Assembly: GCA_017547805.1 (NCBI GenBank)
Contig: JAFYOR010000027.1
Location: forward strand, 1-64,000
Reading direction: 5' to 3'
DNA from: Clostridia bacterium
Lineage (GTDB): Bacteria; Bacillota; Clostridia; Christensenellales; Aristaeellaceae
DNA: 64,000 nucleotides
The notes under the pieces: model-generated
The model's input: only the letters and a program-made list of their open reading frames with translations
Database searches by the model: none
What the model was told of the DNA's origin: nothing
Program-made: the position numbers and the translations under genes
Part shown: positions 14,512 to 23,387 of the stretch, in pieces
Numbering within the stretch: position 1 is the first letter of the stretch
How the letters are laid out: each line of letters begins with the position of its first letter

Positions 14512-17500
14512 TTATTCCGCAAACAGCGCGCGGATGTCCTCCTGCGTCAGCTGCGTGGGCATCGCTTCGCCCGCGGTGATCATCTGGTCAAAGAGCTCGC
14601 GCTTGCGCTCGCCAAGCCTGACCACCTGCTCCTCAATCGAGCCGCGCGTAATCAGGCGGATGACGTTGACGGTGTGCTTTTGTCCGATGCGGTGCGCGCG
14701 GTCAGTCGCCTGATCCTCCGCCGCGGGGTTCCACCACGGGTCAAAGTGAATCACCGTATCCGCGCCGGTCAGGTTAAGACCCGAACCGCCGGCCTTCAGC
14801 GAAATGAGGAACACCTGTCCTTCGCCGCTGTTGAATTCCTCCACCATGGCAATGCGCCGCTTGGGCGGCGTGTCCCCGTCCAGATACATGCAGGAAATGC
14901 CCGCTGCCTCCAGTCTCCTTTGCAGGATGCGCAGCATGCGGGTGAACTGGGAGAAGATCAGCGCGCGGTGTCCTGCCTCCAGCGCGCCGGGCAGGATATC
15001 CAGCAGCAGATCCATCTTGCCGCTGGATGCGGCATATGTAGGCAGGACGAGCGAGGGATGCCCGCAGATCTGGCGCAGCTCCGTGATGGCGGCAAGCACC
15101 TGAATGCGGTTGCCGCCCTTCGCCATTTCCTCCACCTGCGGCTTGAGGCGCAGCAGGCTCGCCTGATACACCCGGCGCTGCTCCTCCGTCATCTCCGCCA
15201 TCATCTGGATCTCATTCTTCTCCGGCAGTTCCCGCAGCACGTCGTTTTTCAGGCGGCGCAGCAGGAACGGACGGATGCGCCGGCGCAGGACGTCAAGCTC
15301 CTCCCCCGTGCCGAAGCGATGCATGAACTGCGCGAAGGACAAAAGATATCCCGGCAGCACAAAGTCAAAGATCGACCACAGCTCGCCCGGATGGTTTTCC
15401 ATGGGCGTGCCGGTCAGGGCAAAGCGCGTCTGCGCCTTAAGCTGCTTGACCGCGCCCGCGCCCACGCTCATGGCGTTCTTGATGTACTGCGCCTCGTCAA
15501 GGATCGCAAAGCGGAACGGCACGCGCGAAAGCGCGGCGATGTCCCGTCGGATCAGCGGATAGCTGGTGATGTACACGTCCACATCGCAGTCCGGCGCATT
15601 CAGACACGCGATCTGCGCCGCGCGCTGCTGCTGGCTGCCTTCGCTGACGAGCACGCGCAGCTCCGGCGCGAAGCGTCCAAGCTCGGAAAGCCAGTTGTAC
15701 ACCAGCGACGTCGGCGCGACGACGATGGACGGCATGCGCGCGCTTTCCGTGTTCTGCGTCCGGCTGGCCCAAAGCAGCAGAGAAATGACCTGCAGCGTTT
15801 TGCCAAGGCCCATGTCGTCGGCCAGAATGCCGCCCATGCGCAGGCGGTGCAGCGCCTGCATCCACATGAAGCCGCGCAGCTGATACGGACGCAGCAGGCT
15901 GCCAAGCGGCTCGGGGCAGGGATCGCCGTCCCTGTCCATGCTGTCGACCATATCGGTGACGGATTGATCCGCGCTGACGGGAATGGCGCCGCCGCCAAGC
16001 AGGCTCATCATGTACGCCGCGCGGTAATTCTCAATTTCAAGCAGGCCGCGCTCGTTTGTCTCTTCCTGCGTCTCGTCCGGAGAATCGCCGCCGACAGCCG
16101 CTTCCGCCAGCTCGCGCCACTCCTCCATGTCGGTCAGATCCAGATATGCGCCGTCCTTCAGGCGGAAATACTTCTTTCTGTCGCGCAGCGCCCGCAGGAT
16201 GGCGGCAATTTCCGGCGTCGGTTCGCCGTTTTCCGTCACCTCCAGCTGCAAAGCACCGTCCTGCATGCGCAGCGATCCCGCAAACCGCGGCTTGCGCGGG
16301 GTCATGCGGCGGAATTCATCGGAGCAGTAAACCTCGGCGTTTTTCTGCAGGACATAGATGCCCTCGGTCAGGAACCTGTAAATCGCGTCCTGACCGCTCA
16401 GGAGCACGCGCCCCTTCTGCATGCGGAAACCGGACGCCGCCAGCAGATCCAGCGCCGCGCGCTCGCCCGCGCTGTCGCGCAGCATGAGCAGGTTTTCCTC
16501 GCCCTCTCTGGGCGGCTGCGCCGGAGCAAAGGGATCAAACGCGTCATCCCCGTATTCAAACGTCATCCGGCAGAGCACCATGCGGTCCTCCCGGTCAAAA
16601 TAGGCCTTGACCTTCAGGGGACGCCTGACGATGCGCTCGGCCAGCGCGCCGTCGATGGTCACCGCGCCGGCGCATTCCAGCGCGGGCAGCAGCTCGGAAA
16701 TCACACGGATGCCCTGCGCCGCGTCAAAGCGGAAGGCGGATTGTCCATCCTGCCCCGCGGCAATCATCGCCCGGACGATGGATCGCTGTTCCCTCGGCAG
16801 GCGCAGCACGTCGCCCTCACAGTAGACATAGCGGCACTGCGGATCGAGCATGCGCAGCGTTTTGGGCATCTGCGCGCGGATTTCAATCTCCCGTCCGCTG
16901 GCGGTGACGCCGAAAAGCAGCTCGGCCTGTCCGTCAAACACGCCGGGAATGTGCACAACCTCCTCGCCAAAGGAGATCTTGAAGGGCTTGGCCATCAGCA
17001 GCTGCATCAGCCGCGGCACAAAGCGGTCGCTCAGGGTAAGATACTTGGCATCCAGCCCCGTCGCCGCCAGCTTTCCTTCCAGATTGCACACATACGCCGC
17101 ATCCTGCAGGAGGGAGATGATCTTCGCATCCACGCCGGCAAAGCCCATCCACTGCGGCTCCAGCACGAAGCCCTTGCCAAAGGCCATGGATTCCTTCTTT
17201 TCAAGCGCCTCAAAGAACTGCGCGATCGACTTGACGACGTACATCCGTTCCTGTCCCACGCGAAGGCACACGCGGACGGGATCGTGCGCGCCGATGATGC
17301 GCAGCGTCACTTCCAGCTCAATCGGCGTTTCCATCGGCAGCGCGCTTTGCAGCGTGTCCATCAGCGCGCCCGCATTTTCCCGCGCGCGGCGGCGGCGCAT
17401 TTCCTCGATGGCGCCGGTGGAAATGGCGAGCATCATCGCGGCGGCGATGTGGCGGCAGGGCTTGTGAACGTTGCCAAAGAAATCGCAGGAGCAGCGCCCG

Positions 17501-17679
17501 GAAAGCCTGCTTGACGCGCCCACGCGCACCACCCTGCGCGGGCTGCCGTCCACGGCATAGCGCAAAAATCCGTTTTCTTCATCCATGCCGCGCACGCCGC
17601 CGGCGCGGTAAATCGCCTGTGCGGCGGCATATTCCTCCTGCGGTGTGATGCGCCGGAGCAATTCAAGTTCTTCTGCCAT
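14512..17679 (-). CDS. SWIM zinc-finger SNF2-family helicase
   Basis: This is a 1055-residue SF2 ATPase. A SWIM finger (CSCDFFGNVHKPCRH) lies near residues 63-77, a middle region belongs to the bacterial SNF2-associated type, and the SNF2 ATPase core follows. Walker A reads ILADDMGLGKTLQVISLL near 620, the Walker B variant is LDEAQYIKN near 730, TGTPMENHP follows, and motif VI is TDRAHRIGQKHTVNV near 995. Bacterial members are proposed to remodel nucleoprotein complexes; no specific target is known. ATG at 17679 (MAEELE) has GGAGAG four bases upstream, preferred over in-frame starts further out. The gene is monocistronic, with repeat elements on both sides. Confidence 0.95.
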   Translation of the reverse strand: MAEELELLRRITPQEEYAAAQAIYRAGGVRGMDEENGFLRYAVDGSPRRVVRVGASSRLSGRCSCDFFGNVHKPCRHIAAAMMLAISTGAIEEMRRRRARENAGALMDTLQSALPMETPIELEVTLRIIGAHDPVRVCLRVGQERMYVVKSIAQFFEALEKKESMAFGKGFVLEPQWMGFAGVDAKIISLLQDAAYVCNLEGKLAATGLDAKYLTLSDRFVPRLMQLLMAKPFKISFGEEVVHIPGVFDGQAELLFGVTASGREIEIRAQMPKTLRMLDPQCRYVYCEGDVLRLPREQRSIVRAMIAAGQDGQSAFRFDAAQGIRVISELLPALECAGAVTIDGALAERIVRRPLKVKAYFDREDRMVLCRMTFEYGDDAFDPFAPAQPPREGEENLLMLRDSAGERAALDLLAASGFRMQKGRVLLSGQDAIYRFLTEGIYVLQKNAEVYCSDEFRRMTPRKPRFAGSLRMQDGALQLEVTENGEPTPEIAAILRALRDRKKYFRLKDGAYLDLTDMEEWRELAEAAVGGDSPDETQEETNERGLLEIENYRAAYMMSLLGGGAIPVSADQSVTDMVDSMDRDGDPCPEPLGSLLRPYQLRGFMWMQALHRLRMGGILADDMGLGKTLQVISLLLWASRTQNTESARMPSIVVAPTSLVYNWLSELGRFAPELRVLVSEGSQQQRAAQIACLNAPDCDVDVYITSYPLIRRDIAALSRVPFRFAILDEAQYIKNAMSVGAGAVKQLKAQTRFALTGTPMENHPGELWSIFDFVLPGYLLSFAQFMHRFGTGEELDVLRRRIRPFLLRRLKNDVLRELPEKNEIQMMAEMTEEQRRVYQASLLRLKPQVEEMAKGGNRIQVLAAITELRQICGHPSLVLPTYAASSGKMDLLLDILPGALEAGHRALIFSQFTRMLRILQRRLEAAGISCMYLDGDTPPKRRIAMVEEFNSGEGQVFLISLKAGGSGLNLTGADTVIHFDPWWNPAAEDQATDRAHRIGQKHTVNVIRLITRGSIEEQVVRLGERKRELFDQMITAGEAMPTQLTQEDIRALFAE

Positions 17680-17869
17680 GCTTCTCTCCAAAGTCAAAAA
17701 CGGCGGATAGCCGTGCATTTCTGAAAAGGGGTAACTGAATTATATTTCTTGACCGCCCGTTGGATTCCTGCCCGAAAATCGCGTTCTTTTGTTATGTAAA
17801 CCTGAAAATCAGCAGGGGGAAGGATGAAACATGGAACAGAAACCACGTCTGTTTATCAAACAGCCAGCA

Positions 17870-17946
17870 GGCGAGGTGTTTGCACGACTATTTCGTTTCG
17901 CGGGGAAGGTGGATCGCCGCCAGGCGAGACGGATGAGGTCTTCCCC
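17870..17946. repeat. Family A repeat, single half-element
   Basis: The sequence GGGGAAGGTGGATCGCCGCCAGGCGAGACGGATGAGGTC matches the right end of the other family A copies. The preceding GCACGACTATTTCGTTTC also precedes the 14.2-kb copy. The rest of 17680-18127 carries only the TetR promoter. Confidence 0.8.
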
Positions 17947-18012
17947 GCCGATGTAATCAATCCCTTCATCTGACATTTCGTCCGCAGCGTTGTACGTTTG
18001 GACGGTTTGATA

Positions 18013-18041
18013 TTGTACGGCGATTCCCATGCTGATAGAAT
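18013..18041 (+). promoter_or_regulatory. Sigma-A promoter of the TetR gene, with flanking inverted repeat
   Basis: TTGTAC (18013-18018) and TAGAAT (18036-18041) are spaced by 17 bases. CATCTGAC (about 17968) and GTCAGATG (about 18051) form a distant inverted repeat around it, which could hold autoregulator sites; that is inference. Confidence 0.65.
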
Positions 18042-18127
18042 ACAATCGACGTCAGATGAATCAAAACGGAGCGCTGAAATCAGTTTGATCCCCGTTTTCC
18101 CCCGCAAATCTAAAAGGAGGATGCCCG

Positions 18128-18697
18128 ATGCGAGTCGTTAAAAAACCGGAAGAACGCAAGGCCGAGATGGTGGCTGCCGCCTCCAGGCTGTTTGCCCAGC
18201 AGGGCTTTGTGCGCACGTCCGTCGCGGAAATCGTAACCGCCGTGGATGTAGCCAAGGGACTGTTCTATTATTACTTCACCACCAAGGACGACATGGTCAA
18301 GGCCGTGGTGGAAGGCTACTGCAGCTATCTGGAAAGCTGTGCCAACGAAATCGCAGAGGGCGAAGGCACGGCACGGGAAAAGCTTTCCCGGCTGATGAAC
18401 CTTGACGCATGGCAGCAGTGCTTCACCGCGCCGCTGGTGGCGGACCTTTGTCTGCCTCAGCATGCGGCGCTGTATACCGACATGTGCGACAGGCTGATTG
18501 CGCACATCGGTCCCGCGCTTGAAAAGATGGCGGCGCAGGCGCTTTGTGAAAACGGCAAGGACGAAAGCGTCGCGCCGCAGCTGGTCGGCGTGGGCGTATA
18601 CGGCGTGCTGATGATGGCGCGCACGGGAAAGATGAGCATGCCGTGGGCGAAGGACATGATCTGCCGCCTGACCGGGCTTGACAGCATCGACGCATGA
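18128..18697 (+). CDS. TetR/AcrR family transcriptional regulator
   Basis: This is a 189-residue dimeric repressor-type regulator. Residues 8-55 form the TetR helix-turn-helix: AASRLFAQQGFVRTSVAEI, then VAKGLFYYYFTTKDDMV. The C-terminal half is an unassigned ligand and dimerisation domain. AAAGGAGG stands 8 bases before the ATG. No transporter or enzyme is divergently paired with it and the downstream gene is convergent, so its target cannot be read from context. It may regulate itself or a distant locus. Confidence 0.93.
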   Translation: MRVVKKPEERKAEMVAAASRLFAQQGFVRTSVAEIVTAVDVAKGLFYYYFTTKDDMVKAVVEGYCSYLESCANEIAEGEGTAREKLSRLMNLDAWQQCFTAPLVADLCLPQHAALYTDMCDRLIAHIGPALEKMAAQALCENGKDESVAPQLVGVGVYGVLMMARTGKMSMPWAKDMICRLTGLDSIDA

Positions 18698-18754
18698 TTC
18701 TGAGCCCTTCATGTGGAATCCCCCTTCATATAGAAATGAACCTCCTCTCTCACA

Positions 18755-18799
18755 AAAACAGCGCATCGCTTCTCGTATCGGGAAGCGATGCGCTGTTTT
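18755..18799. terminator. Bidirectional terminator between tetR and the secreted zinc-ribbon gene
   Basis: A near-perfect 18-base stem (AAAACAGCGCATCGCTTC and its complement) is flanked by A/T runs on both sides, so it can serve both convergent genes. Confidence 0.9.
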
Positions 18800-18826
18800 G
18801 TTTGCTTGAAAACTCTGTCTGAAGGA

Positions 18827-19753
18827 TTACTTTACGCGGAAGGTGCTCGTGTTGACGTGCATGCCGTCCCAGTACAGCTCGACCCGGTATTCGCCCGTCG
18901 GGACGTAACCGTTCTTGTTGTACAGATGCCTGAAGAAGTTCTGACCGATGATGTCCCAACGGGAATAGCTTCCCGATGCGTTGGAGAACGAGGAGTAGCT
19001 GATGTCATCCGCGTATTCCGTGTGGCTGAAGCCGTTGGGCGCATAGAACGCCAGCTGGGCAAAGAACTCTCTGTCCGAGGCAAGGCGCGGGAAATCGATC
19101 TGATAGCTCACGCCGAAGGAATCGCCGTAGTCAATGCCGTTCATGATGTCGTTGGCCTTGAGTTCCGAAAGCTTGACCGTCTTGCCGGTGGAGGAATTAT
19201 ACTTCGCCGGCTTGATCGTGATATCCACGGAGCTCGCCTTGAGCTTGCCGTCCACGAAAGAATCCGCATAGGGAACGGTGTACGTCCTCTGGATCTTGAC
19301 GCCGTTTTTATCGATGACGTCGATGATGTAGCTTTCACCCGGGATGAGGTGATTGAGCGTCAGGGAATTGCCGTACGTCGTGGAATCCGAAGAGCCGTTG
19401 TTGGCGTAGAAATATCCCTGCGTCGCAGAACCGGTGCCGCAATACGTTCTGCCCACCTCGTACGGACCCGCGTTACTGGAGTCCGTCCAGGAGACGGTGT
19501 AGCGTCCTCTGTAGCCGGAAAGGCGGGAGTTGAGTTCAAACGTTCTGGAAGAGCTGGAATACAAGGTCGTCGTATTGCAGACCGGACACTTACCGTTATT
19601 GCATACGCAGGTCTTATTCAGGCTGGAAATATAGCCGGTTCCTCTGCATATGTCACAGATGCCGTCTCCGCCGCAGATGGTGCATGCCGCCAATGCCGTC
19701 GCGCCAAGCACGAGCAGGAGCACAACCGCCAGAATCAAAGCCACTCTTTTCAT
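18827..19753 (-). CDS. Secreted or lipid-anchored protein with a DnaJ-like Cys-rich head
   Basis: This is a 308-residue exported protein of no family I can name. The signal peptide MKRVALILAVVLLLVLGATALAAC ends in LAAC, which would fit a lipobox. That same Cys also begins a cluster of four CxxC pairs (CTIC, CDIC, CVC, CPVC, residues 24-60) with GxG spacing like the DnaJ zinc finger. The rest, rich in Ser, Tyr and Asn, looks like beta-sandwich extracellular sequence (GESYIIDVIDKNG, then TGEYRVELYWDG at the end, typical of surface beta domains). Whether the first Cys is lipidated or binds zinc cannot be decided from sequence. An RBS AAGGAGG lies upstream. Confidence 0.75.
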   Translation of the reverse strand: MKRVALILAVVLLLVLGATALAACTICGGDGICDICRGTGYISSLNKTCVCNNGKCPVCNTTTLYSSSSRTFELNSRLSGYRGRYTVSWTDSSNAGPYEVGRTYCGTGSATQGYFYANNGSSDSTTYGNSLTLNHLIPGESYIIDVIDKNGVKIQRTYTVPYADSFVDGKLKASSVDITIKPAKYNSSTGKTVKLSELKANDIMNGIDYGDSFGVSYQIDFPRLASDREFFAQLAFYAPNGFSHTEYADDISYSSFSNASGSYSRWDIIGQNFFRHLYNKNGYVPTGEYRVELYWDGMHVNTSTFRVK

Positions 19754-19889
19754 CTTATTTTTCCTCCTTATTCAGGCATTTCCCCATTGCCTGTCCCTTT
19801 TTGTCAGTATATCACGGTCGTGTCCGTTTGTCATGGTTTTTCGCCATCATTCCCTCCTGTTCGGCATATTTCCAGCAAAGCAAAGAAAA

Positions 19890-19915
19890 CCTCCCGCCGG
19901 AAACCCGGCAGGAGG
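19890..19915 (-). terminator. Terminator of the FMN/FAD reductase gene
   Basis: The hairpin CCTCCTGCCGG / CCGGCGGGAGG (minus strand, one G-U pair) is followed by TTTTCTTTG, 20 bases past the stop. Confidence 0.8.
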
Positions 19916-19934
19916 AAAAGATACGCCTATGTGA

Positions 19935-21785
19935 TTACTCAGCGATGTACGCAGCGGCGCTGTCCGCGGCGATGCGGCCATAGACGATGATGTCAGCGAC
20001 AGCGTTGCCGCCCAGACGGTTCGCGCCGTGCACGCCGCCGGTGATCTCGCCCGCAGCATACAGGCCCGGGATCGCCTCGCCGGCCTCGGTCAGCACCTCG
20101 GCAGAGGTGTTGATCTTCACGCCGCCCATGGTGTGATGGATGCCCGGAGCAACCTTCACAGCGTAGAACGGAGCGGTATCCAGCGGCTGGGCAAAGGAGG
20201 TACGGCCGAAGGCCTCGTCCTTCTGCGCGGCGACAGCAGCGTTCCAGGTGTTCAGGGTTTCGGTCAGGACAGCGGCGTCGGTGCCCATCGCAGCGGCAAG
20301 CTCCTCAACGGTGTTGCCCATCAGCGCGAAGCCCTTGGTGTAGTAGCCGGCGTAGGTCGCGGAGGCGTCCATCATCTTCTGATCGACGATGGTCCAGGCG
20401 TAGCCGCCCTCCTGAGCGAGCTCAGCAGCAGAAACGGCGTCGCGGGTGCCCATCTCATCGACGAAGCGAACGCCGCTCTGGTTGACCAGAATCGCGCCGT
20501 CGCCGCGGATGCCTTCGGTGATCAGGGAAGAGGTCTCGGTGTACACGGACGGGTGAATCTGAATCTGATCCATATCTACGGTCGCAGCGCCGACGGCCAC
20601 GGCCATGTCAATGCCGTCGCCGGTGATGCCCGGGGCATTGGTGGTGACGAAGCCGGTCAGCTCCGGCTTGTAGGCAGCCACGCGCTCGAGATCGGCGCCG
20701 AAGCCGCCGGAGGCCAGAATCACAGCCTTGGCATTGATGGTGTAATCGCCGTCCGGGGAAGTGACCTTCACACCGGCAGCCTTGCCGTCCACCATGACGA
20801 TCTCGGTGGCGGCGGTGTTGATGCGCAGGTCGATCTTGGCCTCGGCATCCGCAGCAGCGGTCAGCTGCTTGACGAGGTAGCCGCCGACCGGGGTGGTCTT
20901 GCCGTTGACGGTGCCGTCGACGGTGGCGCGGTGCGCACGCATGACGGAAGCGCCGCCCAGAGAGCCGACGTTGGGCAGACCCGCGTTCTTGGTGTCCAGC
21001 CAGTCGATCGCATCGGCGGAGCCAGCAGCGAACGCCATGACCAGATCGATATCGTTGATGGCCTTGCCGCCAACCATGGTATCCAGAGCAAAGAGCTCGA
21101 CGGAATCGAAGTAGCCGACCGGGTTGGCCTTGTAAGCCTCCAGCTGAGCCTCGACGGTGGCGATCAGATCAGCGAGCTGCTCGCCGTAGTTCTTCTTCGC
21201 GCTGGCGATGGTGTTTTCAACCGCGGTGGTGGTGGCGTCCTTCCACTCGCGCTCGCCCTGATACTTGGAGCCGGCAGCGTTCATGCCGCCGGTCGCGCGG
21301 GAGGTATTGCCGCCGGTGGAGCCGGTCTTCTCGATGAGAATGATGTTTTCAACGCCGTTGTCCGCCAGCTGCAGCGCGGCAGCCATGCCCGCGCCGCCCG
21401 CGCCGACAACCACGACGTCACAGGTCACGTCTTCCACGACGACGACCTCGGCCTGCGCCAGGCCGGCAGCGACCATCGCTTCCTTGGTGGCGGCGATGAC
21501 GGCGTTGGTGGTCACGGTCACGCTGGCGATGTTGTCGATATCCGCGCCCTGCGCAGCGACGATCGCCTCGGCGTAGGTGCCCTCGTAGATCGGCTCATAG
21601 CCAAATCCCTTGGTCTCGTTTTCGCCGGTCACTTCGGCGGCGACGATCTTGCCGTCCTCAACGGTCAGGGTAACGGTAACCGGGCCGATGCCCGTGTCAT
21701 CGCCGGTGAAGGTCTCGGCAGACACGCCGGCGATCATGCTGACCATCATCAGCATAGCCAGAATAATCGATGCAAGCTTTTTCAT
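19935..21785 (-). CDS. Secreted FMN-binding/FAD-binding flavoprotein reductase (fumarate/urocanate reductase-like)
   Basis: This is a 616-residue exported flavoenzyme. A signal peptide (MKKLASIILAMLMMVSMIAGVSA) is followed by an FMN-binding domain (about 25-110) whose usual SGAT flavinylation motif reads IASVTVTTNAV. A fumarate-reductase-type FAD domain follows, with CDVVVVGAGGAGMAAALQLA near 125, EKTGSTGGNTSRATGGMNAA, and LYAAGEITGGVHGANRLGG near the end. Related enzymes reduce fumarate, urocanate or other enoates outside the membrane, taking electrons from flavin-linked chains. The substrate cannot be told. ATG 21785 has AAGGAGC upstream and starts the signal peptide. It is a single gene with its own promoter and terminator. 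Confidence 0.9.
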   Translation of the reverse strand: MKKLASIILAMLMMVSMIAGVSAETFTGDDTGIGPVTVTLTVEDGKIVAAEVTGENETKGFGYEPIYEGTYAEAIVAAQGADIDNIASVTVTTNAVIAATKEAMVAAGLAQAEVVVVEDVTCDVVVVGAGGAGMAAALQLADNGVENIILIEKTGSTGGNTSRATGGMNAAGSKYQGEREWKDATTTAVENTIASAKKNYGEQLADLIATVEAQLEAYKANPVGYFDSVELFALDTMVGGKAINDIDLVMAFAAGSADAIDWLDTKNAGLPNVGSLGGASVMRAHRATVDGTVNGKTTPVGGYLVKQLTAAADAEAKIDLRINTAATEIVMVDGKAAGVKVTSPDGDYTINAKAVILASGGFGADLERVAAYKPELTGFVTTNAPGITGDGIDMAVAVGAATVDMDQIQIHPSVYTETSSLITEGIRGDGAILVNQSGVRFVDEMGTRDAVSAAELAQEGGYAWTIVDQKMMDASATYAGYYTKGFALMGNTVEELAAAMGTDAAVLTETLNTWNAAVAAQKDEAFGRTSFAQPLDTAPFYAVKVAPGIHHTMGGVKINTSAEVLTEAGEAIPGLYAAGEITGGVHGANRLGGNAVADIIVYGRIAADSAAAYIAE

Positions 21786-21817
21786 GATGAAAAGCTCCTT
21801 TCCTGATAATCGTTGGC

Positions 21818-21847
21818 ATTTTATCACTAATGCATACACAAAGTCAA
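21818..21847 (-). promoter_or_regulatory. Promoter of the FMN/FAD reductase gene
   Basis: On the minus strand TTGACT (21847-21842) and TAAAAT (21823-21818) are separated by 18 bases, about 35 bases before the start. Confidence 0.65.
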
Positions 21848-21957
21848 CGAATTCCTTCTGTATTCATCATTTTCGTGAAATATTGATAAGTTTCTAACAA
21901 TTTTGTTTTTTCACCTTTCTCCCCCGATTCTTTCCAGCCCGCGTTTTTCCGGTCAGA

Positions 21958-21985
21958 TTGACAATTCATCCCGAAATGATATAAT
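21958..21985 (+). promoter_or_regulatory. Sigma-A promoter of the ThrE exporter operon
   Basis: A consensus TTGACA (21958-21963) and TATAAT (21980-21985) are spaced by 16 bases, 33 bases before the first ATG. Confidence 0.8.
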
Positions 21986-22018
21986 CAGATTATCTTCATT
22001 AATCAGGAGTATCTTCGT

Positions 22019-22828
22019 ATGATGAAGCTTAATCATATCGGGGAGGCTGACGGTGCAAAGGGCGCAGACGCCCTGCGGGAGCGGCAGATTTCTCTGCTGT
22101 GTCTGGCGGCGCAGCTCATCCTTGAAAACGGGGGCGAAACATACCGCGTGGAGGAAACCGTGCTGCGCATGGCGGCGGGTTTCGGCATTCTGGATGTCAA
22201 CGTCGCCGCGTTCACGACCTCGATCTTCGTTGAAGTCGGCGGCCGGATGCGCATCTGCCGCATCAACCGCCGCGGCACCAACTTAACCCGCATCGAGCGT
22301 ACCAACGACGTCTCCCGCCGCGTGGCGCAGGGACAGATGACGCTTGAGGAAGCGGAAGAAGCGCTCCTTCGTGTCAAGCGCTATCCCGGCTGTCCGCAGC
22401 GGGTCTTGATTCCGGCTTTTGCGCTTTCTGCGGGCGGCTTCTGCCTGCTCTTCGGCGGGCAGCTGGATGGGTTTATCGTCGCGTTTATCATGGGATTGAT
22501 CGTGCAGATGATTCAGCCGCTGTTTTCCAAAATGGAAATGGGCGCGCTGTTCGGCAATTTCTTCGGCGGGCTGATTTCCTCCGTGGGCGTGATGAGCGTA
22601 TCCATCCTGTTTCCTGCCTTTACTGAGGTGCATTCGGCGATCGTCGGCGGCATCATGCCGCTGCTCACCGGCCTTCTGATGACCACCGCTATGCGCGATA
22701 CGATGTATGGCGATCTGGTCAGCGGCATGTCCCGCGCGCTGGAGGCGCTGCTGCTGGCGGCGGCGGTGGCGCTCGGCGTGTATGCAGGATTGTCCTTTAT
22801 CGTCATGATGGGAGGAACCATGCCATGA
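22019..22828 (+). CDS. Threonine/serine exporter, N-terminal half (ThrE/YjjP type)
   Basis: This is a 269-residue inner-membrane protein of the ThrE_1 family. The cytoplasmic start contains the family signature ENGGETYRVEETVLRMA near residue 40 and RIRRRGTNL-like RINRRGTNLTRIERTNDVSR near 85. Five hydrophobic segments follow from residue 125. ThrE exports L-threonine and L-serine; in many bacteria it is split into this part and a small ThrE_2 subunit, as here. AGGAG lies nine bases upstream. Its last four bases overlap the next gene (ATGATGA), which indicates coupled translation. Confidence 0.92.
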   Translation: MMKLNHIGEADGAKGADALRERQISLLCLAAQLILENGGETYRVEETVLRMAAGFGILDVNVAAFTTSIFVEVGGRMRICRINRRGTNLTRIERTNDVSRRVAQGQMTLEEAEEALLRVKRYPGCPQRVLIPAFALSAGGFCLLFGGQLDGFIVAFIMGLIVQMIQPLFSKMEMGALFGNFFGGLISSVGVMSVSILFPAFTEVHSAIVGGIMPLLTGLLMTTAMRDTMYGDLVSGMSRALEALLLAAAVALGVYAGLSFIVMMGGTMP

Positions 22829-23268
22829 TGAGCCTGATTCTTCGATGCATCGGCGCATTTCTTGGAACCGTTGGCTTCTCTTTTCTCCTTGATGCGCCGC
22901 GAAAGACGATTTTTCCTGCGTCCCTGATTGCCCTGCTCAGCTACCTGATCTATGAACTGATGGCTGTCGGCTTGGGACAGAGCATGATTTTCAGCTACTT
23001 TTTTGCGACGGTCGTCATTACCGTCATCTGCGAGATGGTCGCGCGCCGCATGCACATGCCCACGACCGTCTTTCTGCTCAGCGCGATGGTTCCTCTCGCC
23101 CCGGGATACAGCATCTATCATTCGATGCTCTGTCTGGTGCAGAATAACGGCGCGCAGGCGGCATCCAGCGGCTTGAACGCGCTGCAGGCTGTCGGCGCGA
23201 TGGCCGTGGGCGCGGCAGTGACGAGCGTGTGCTTCCGCTCGATGAGCCGCTTCCTTTCCGGCCAGTAA
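22825..23268 (+). CDS. Threonine/serine exporter, C-terminal half (ThrE_2/YjjB type)
   Basis: This is a 147-residue protein with four membrane segments. The family stretch VPLAPGYSIYHSM lies near residue 90. It should pair with the preceding YjjP-type protein to make the exporter, and the four-base overlap supports this. A role in relieving serine or threonine excess, alongside the serine dehydratase at 45.8 kb, is inference. Confidence 0.9.
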   Translation: MMSLILRCIGAFLGTVGFSFLLDAPRKTIFPASLIALLSYLIYELMAVGLGQSMIFSYFFATVVITVICEMVARRMHMPTTVFLLSAMVPLAPGYSIYHSMLCLVQNNGAQAASSGLNALQAVGAMAVGAAVTSVCFRSMSRFLSGQ

Positions 23269-23387
23269 GACATCATGCTGCCGGGGGCATTCCCGACAAA
23301 CACATACAACCCCCATCCTTCGTCGCACGCAGCCGATATCCGGCAGAAAGATTTATCTAACCGACATATCAGACAAGGAGGCCCGGC

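Noticed and set aside
18423..18766. Minus-strand frames over the TetR gene.
   Set aside because: The plus frame has a perfect RBS, a promoter and a recognisable helix-turn-helix; the opposite frames have none.
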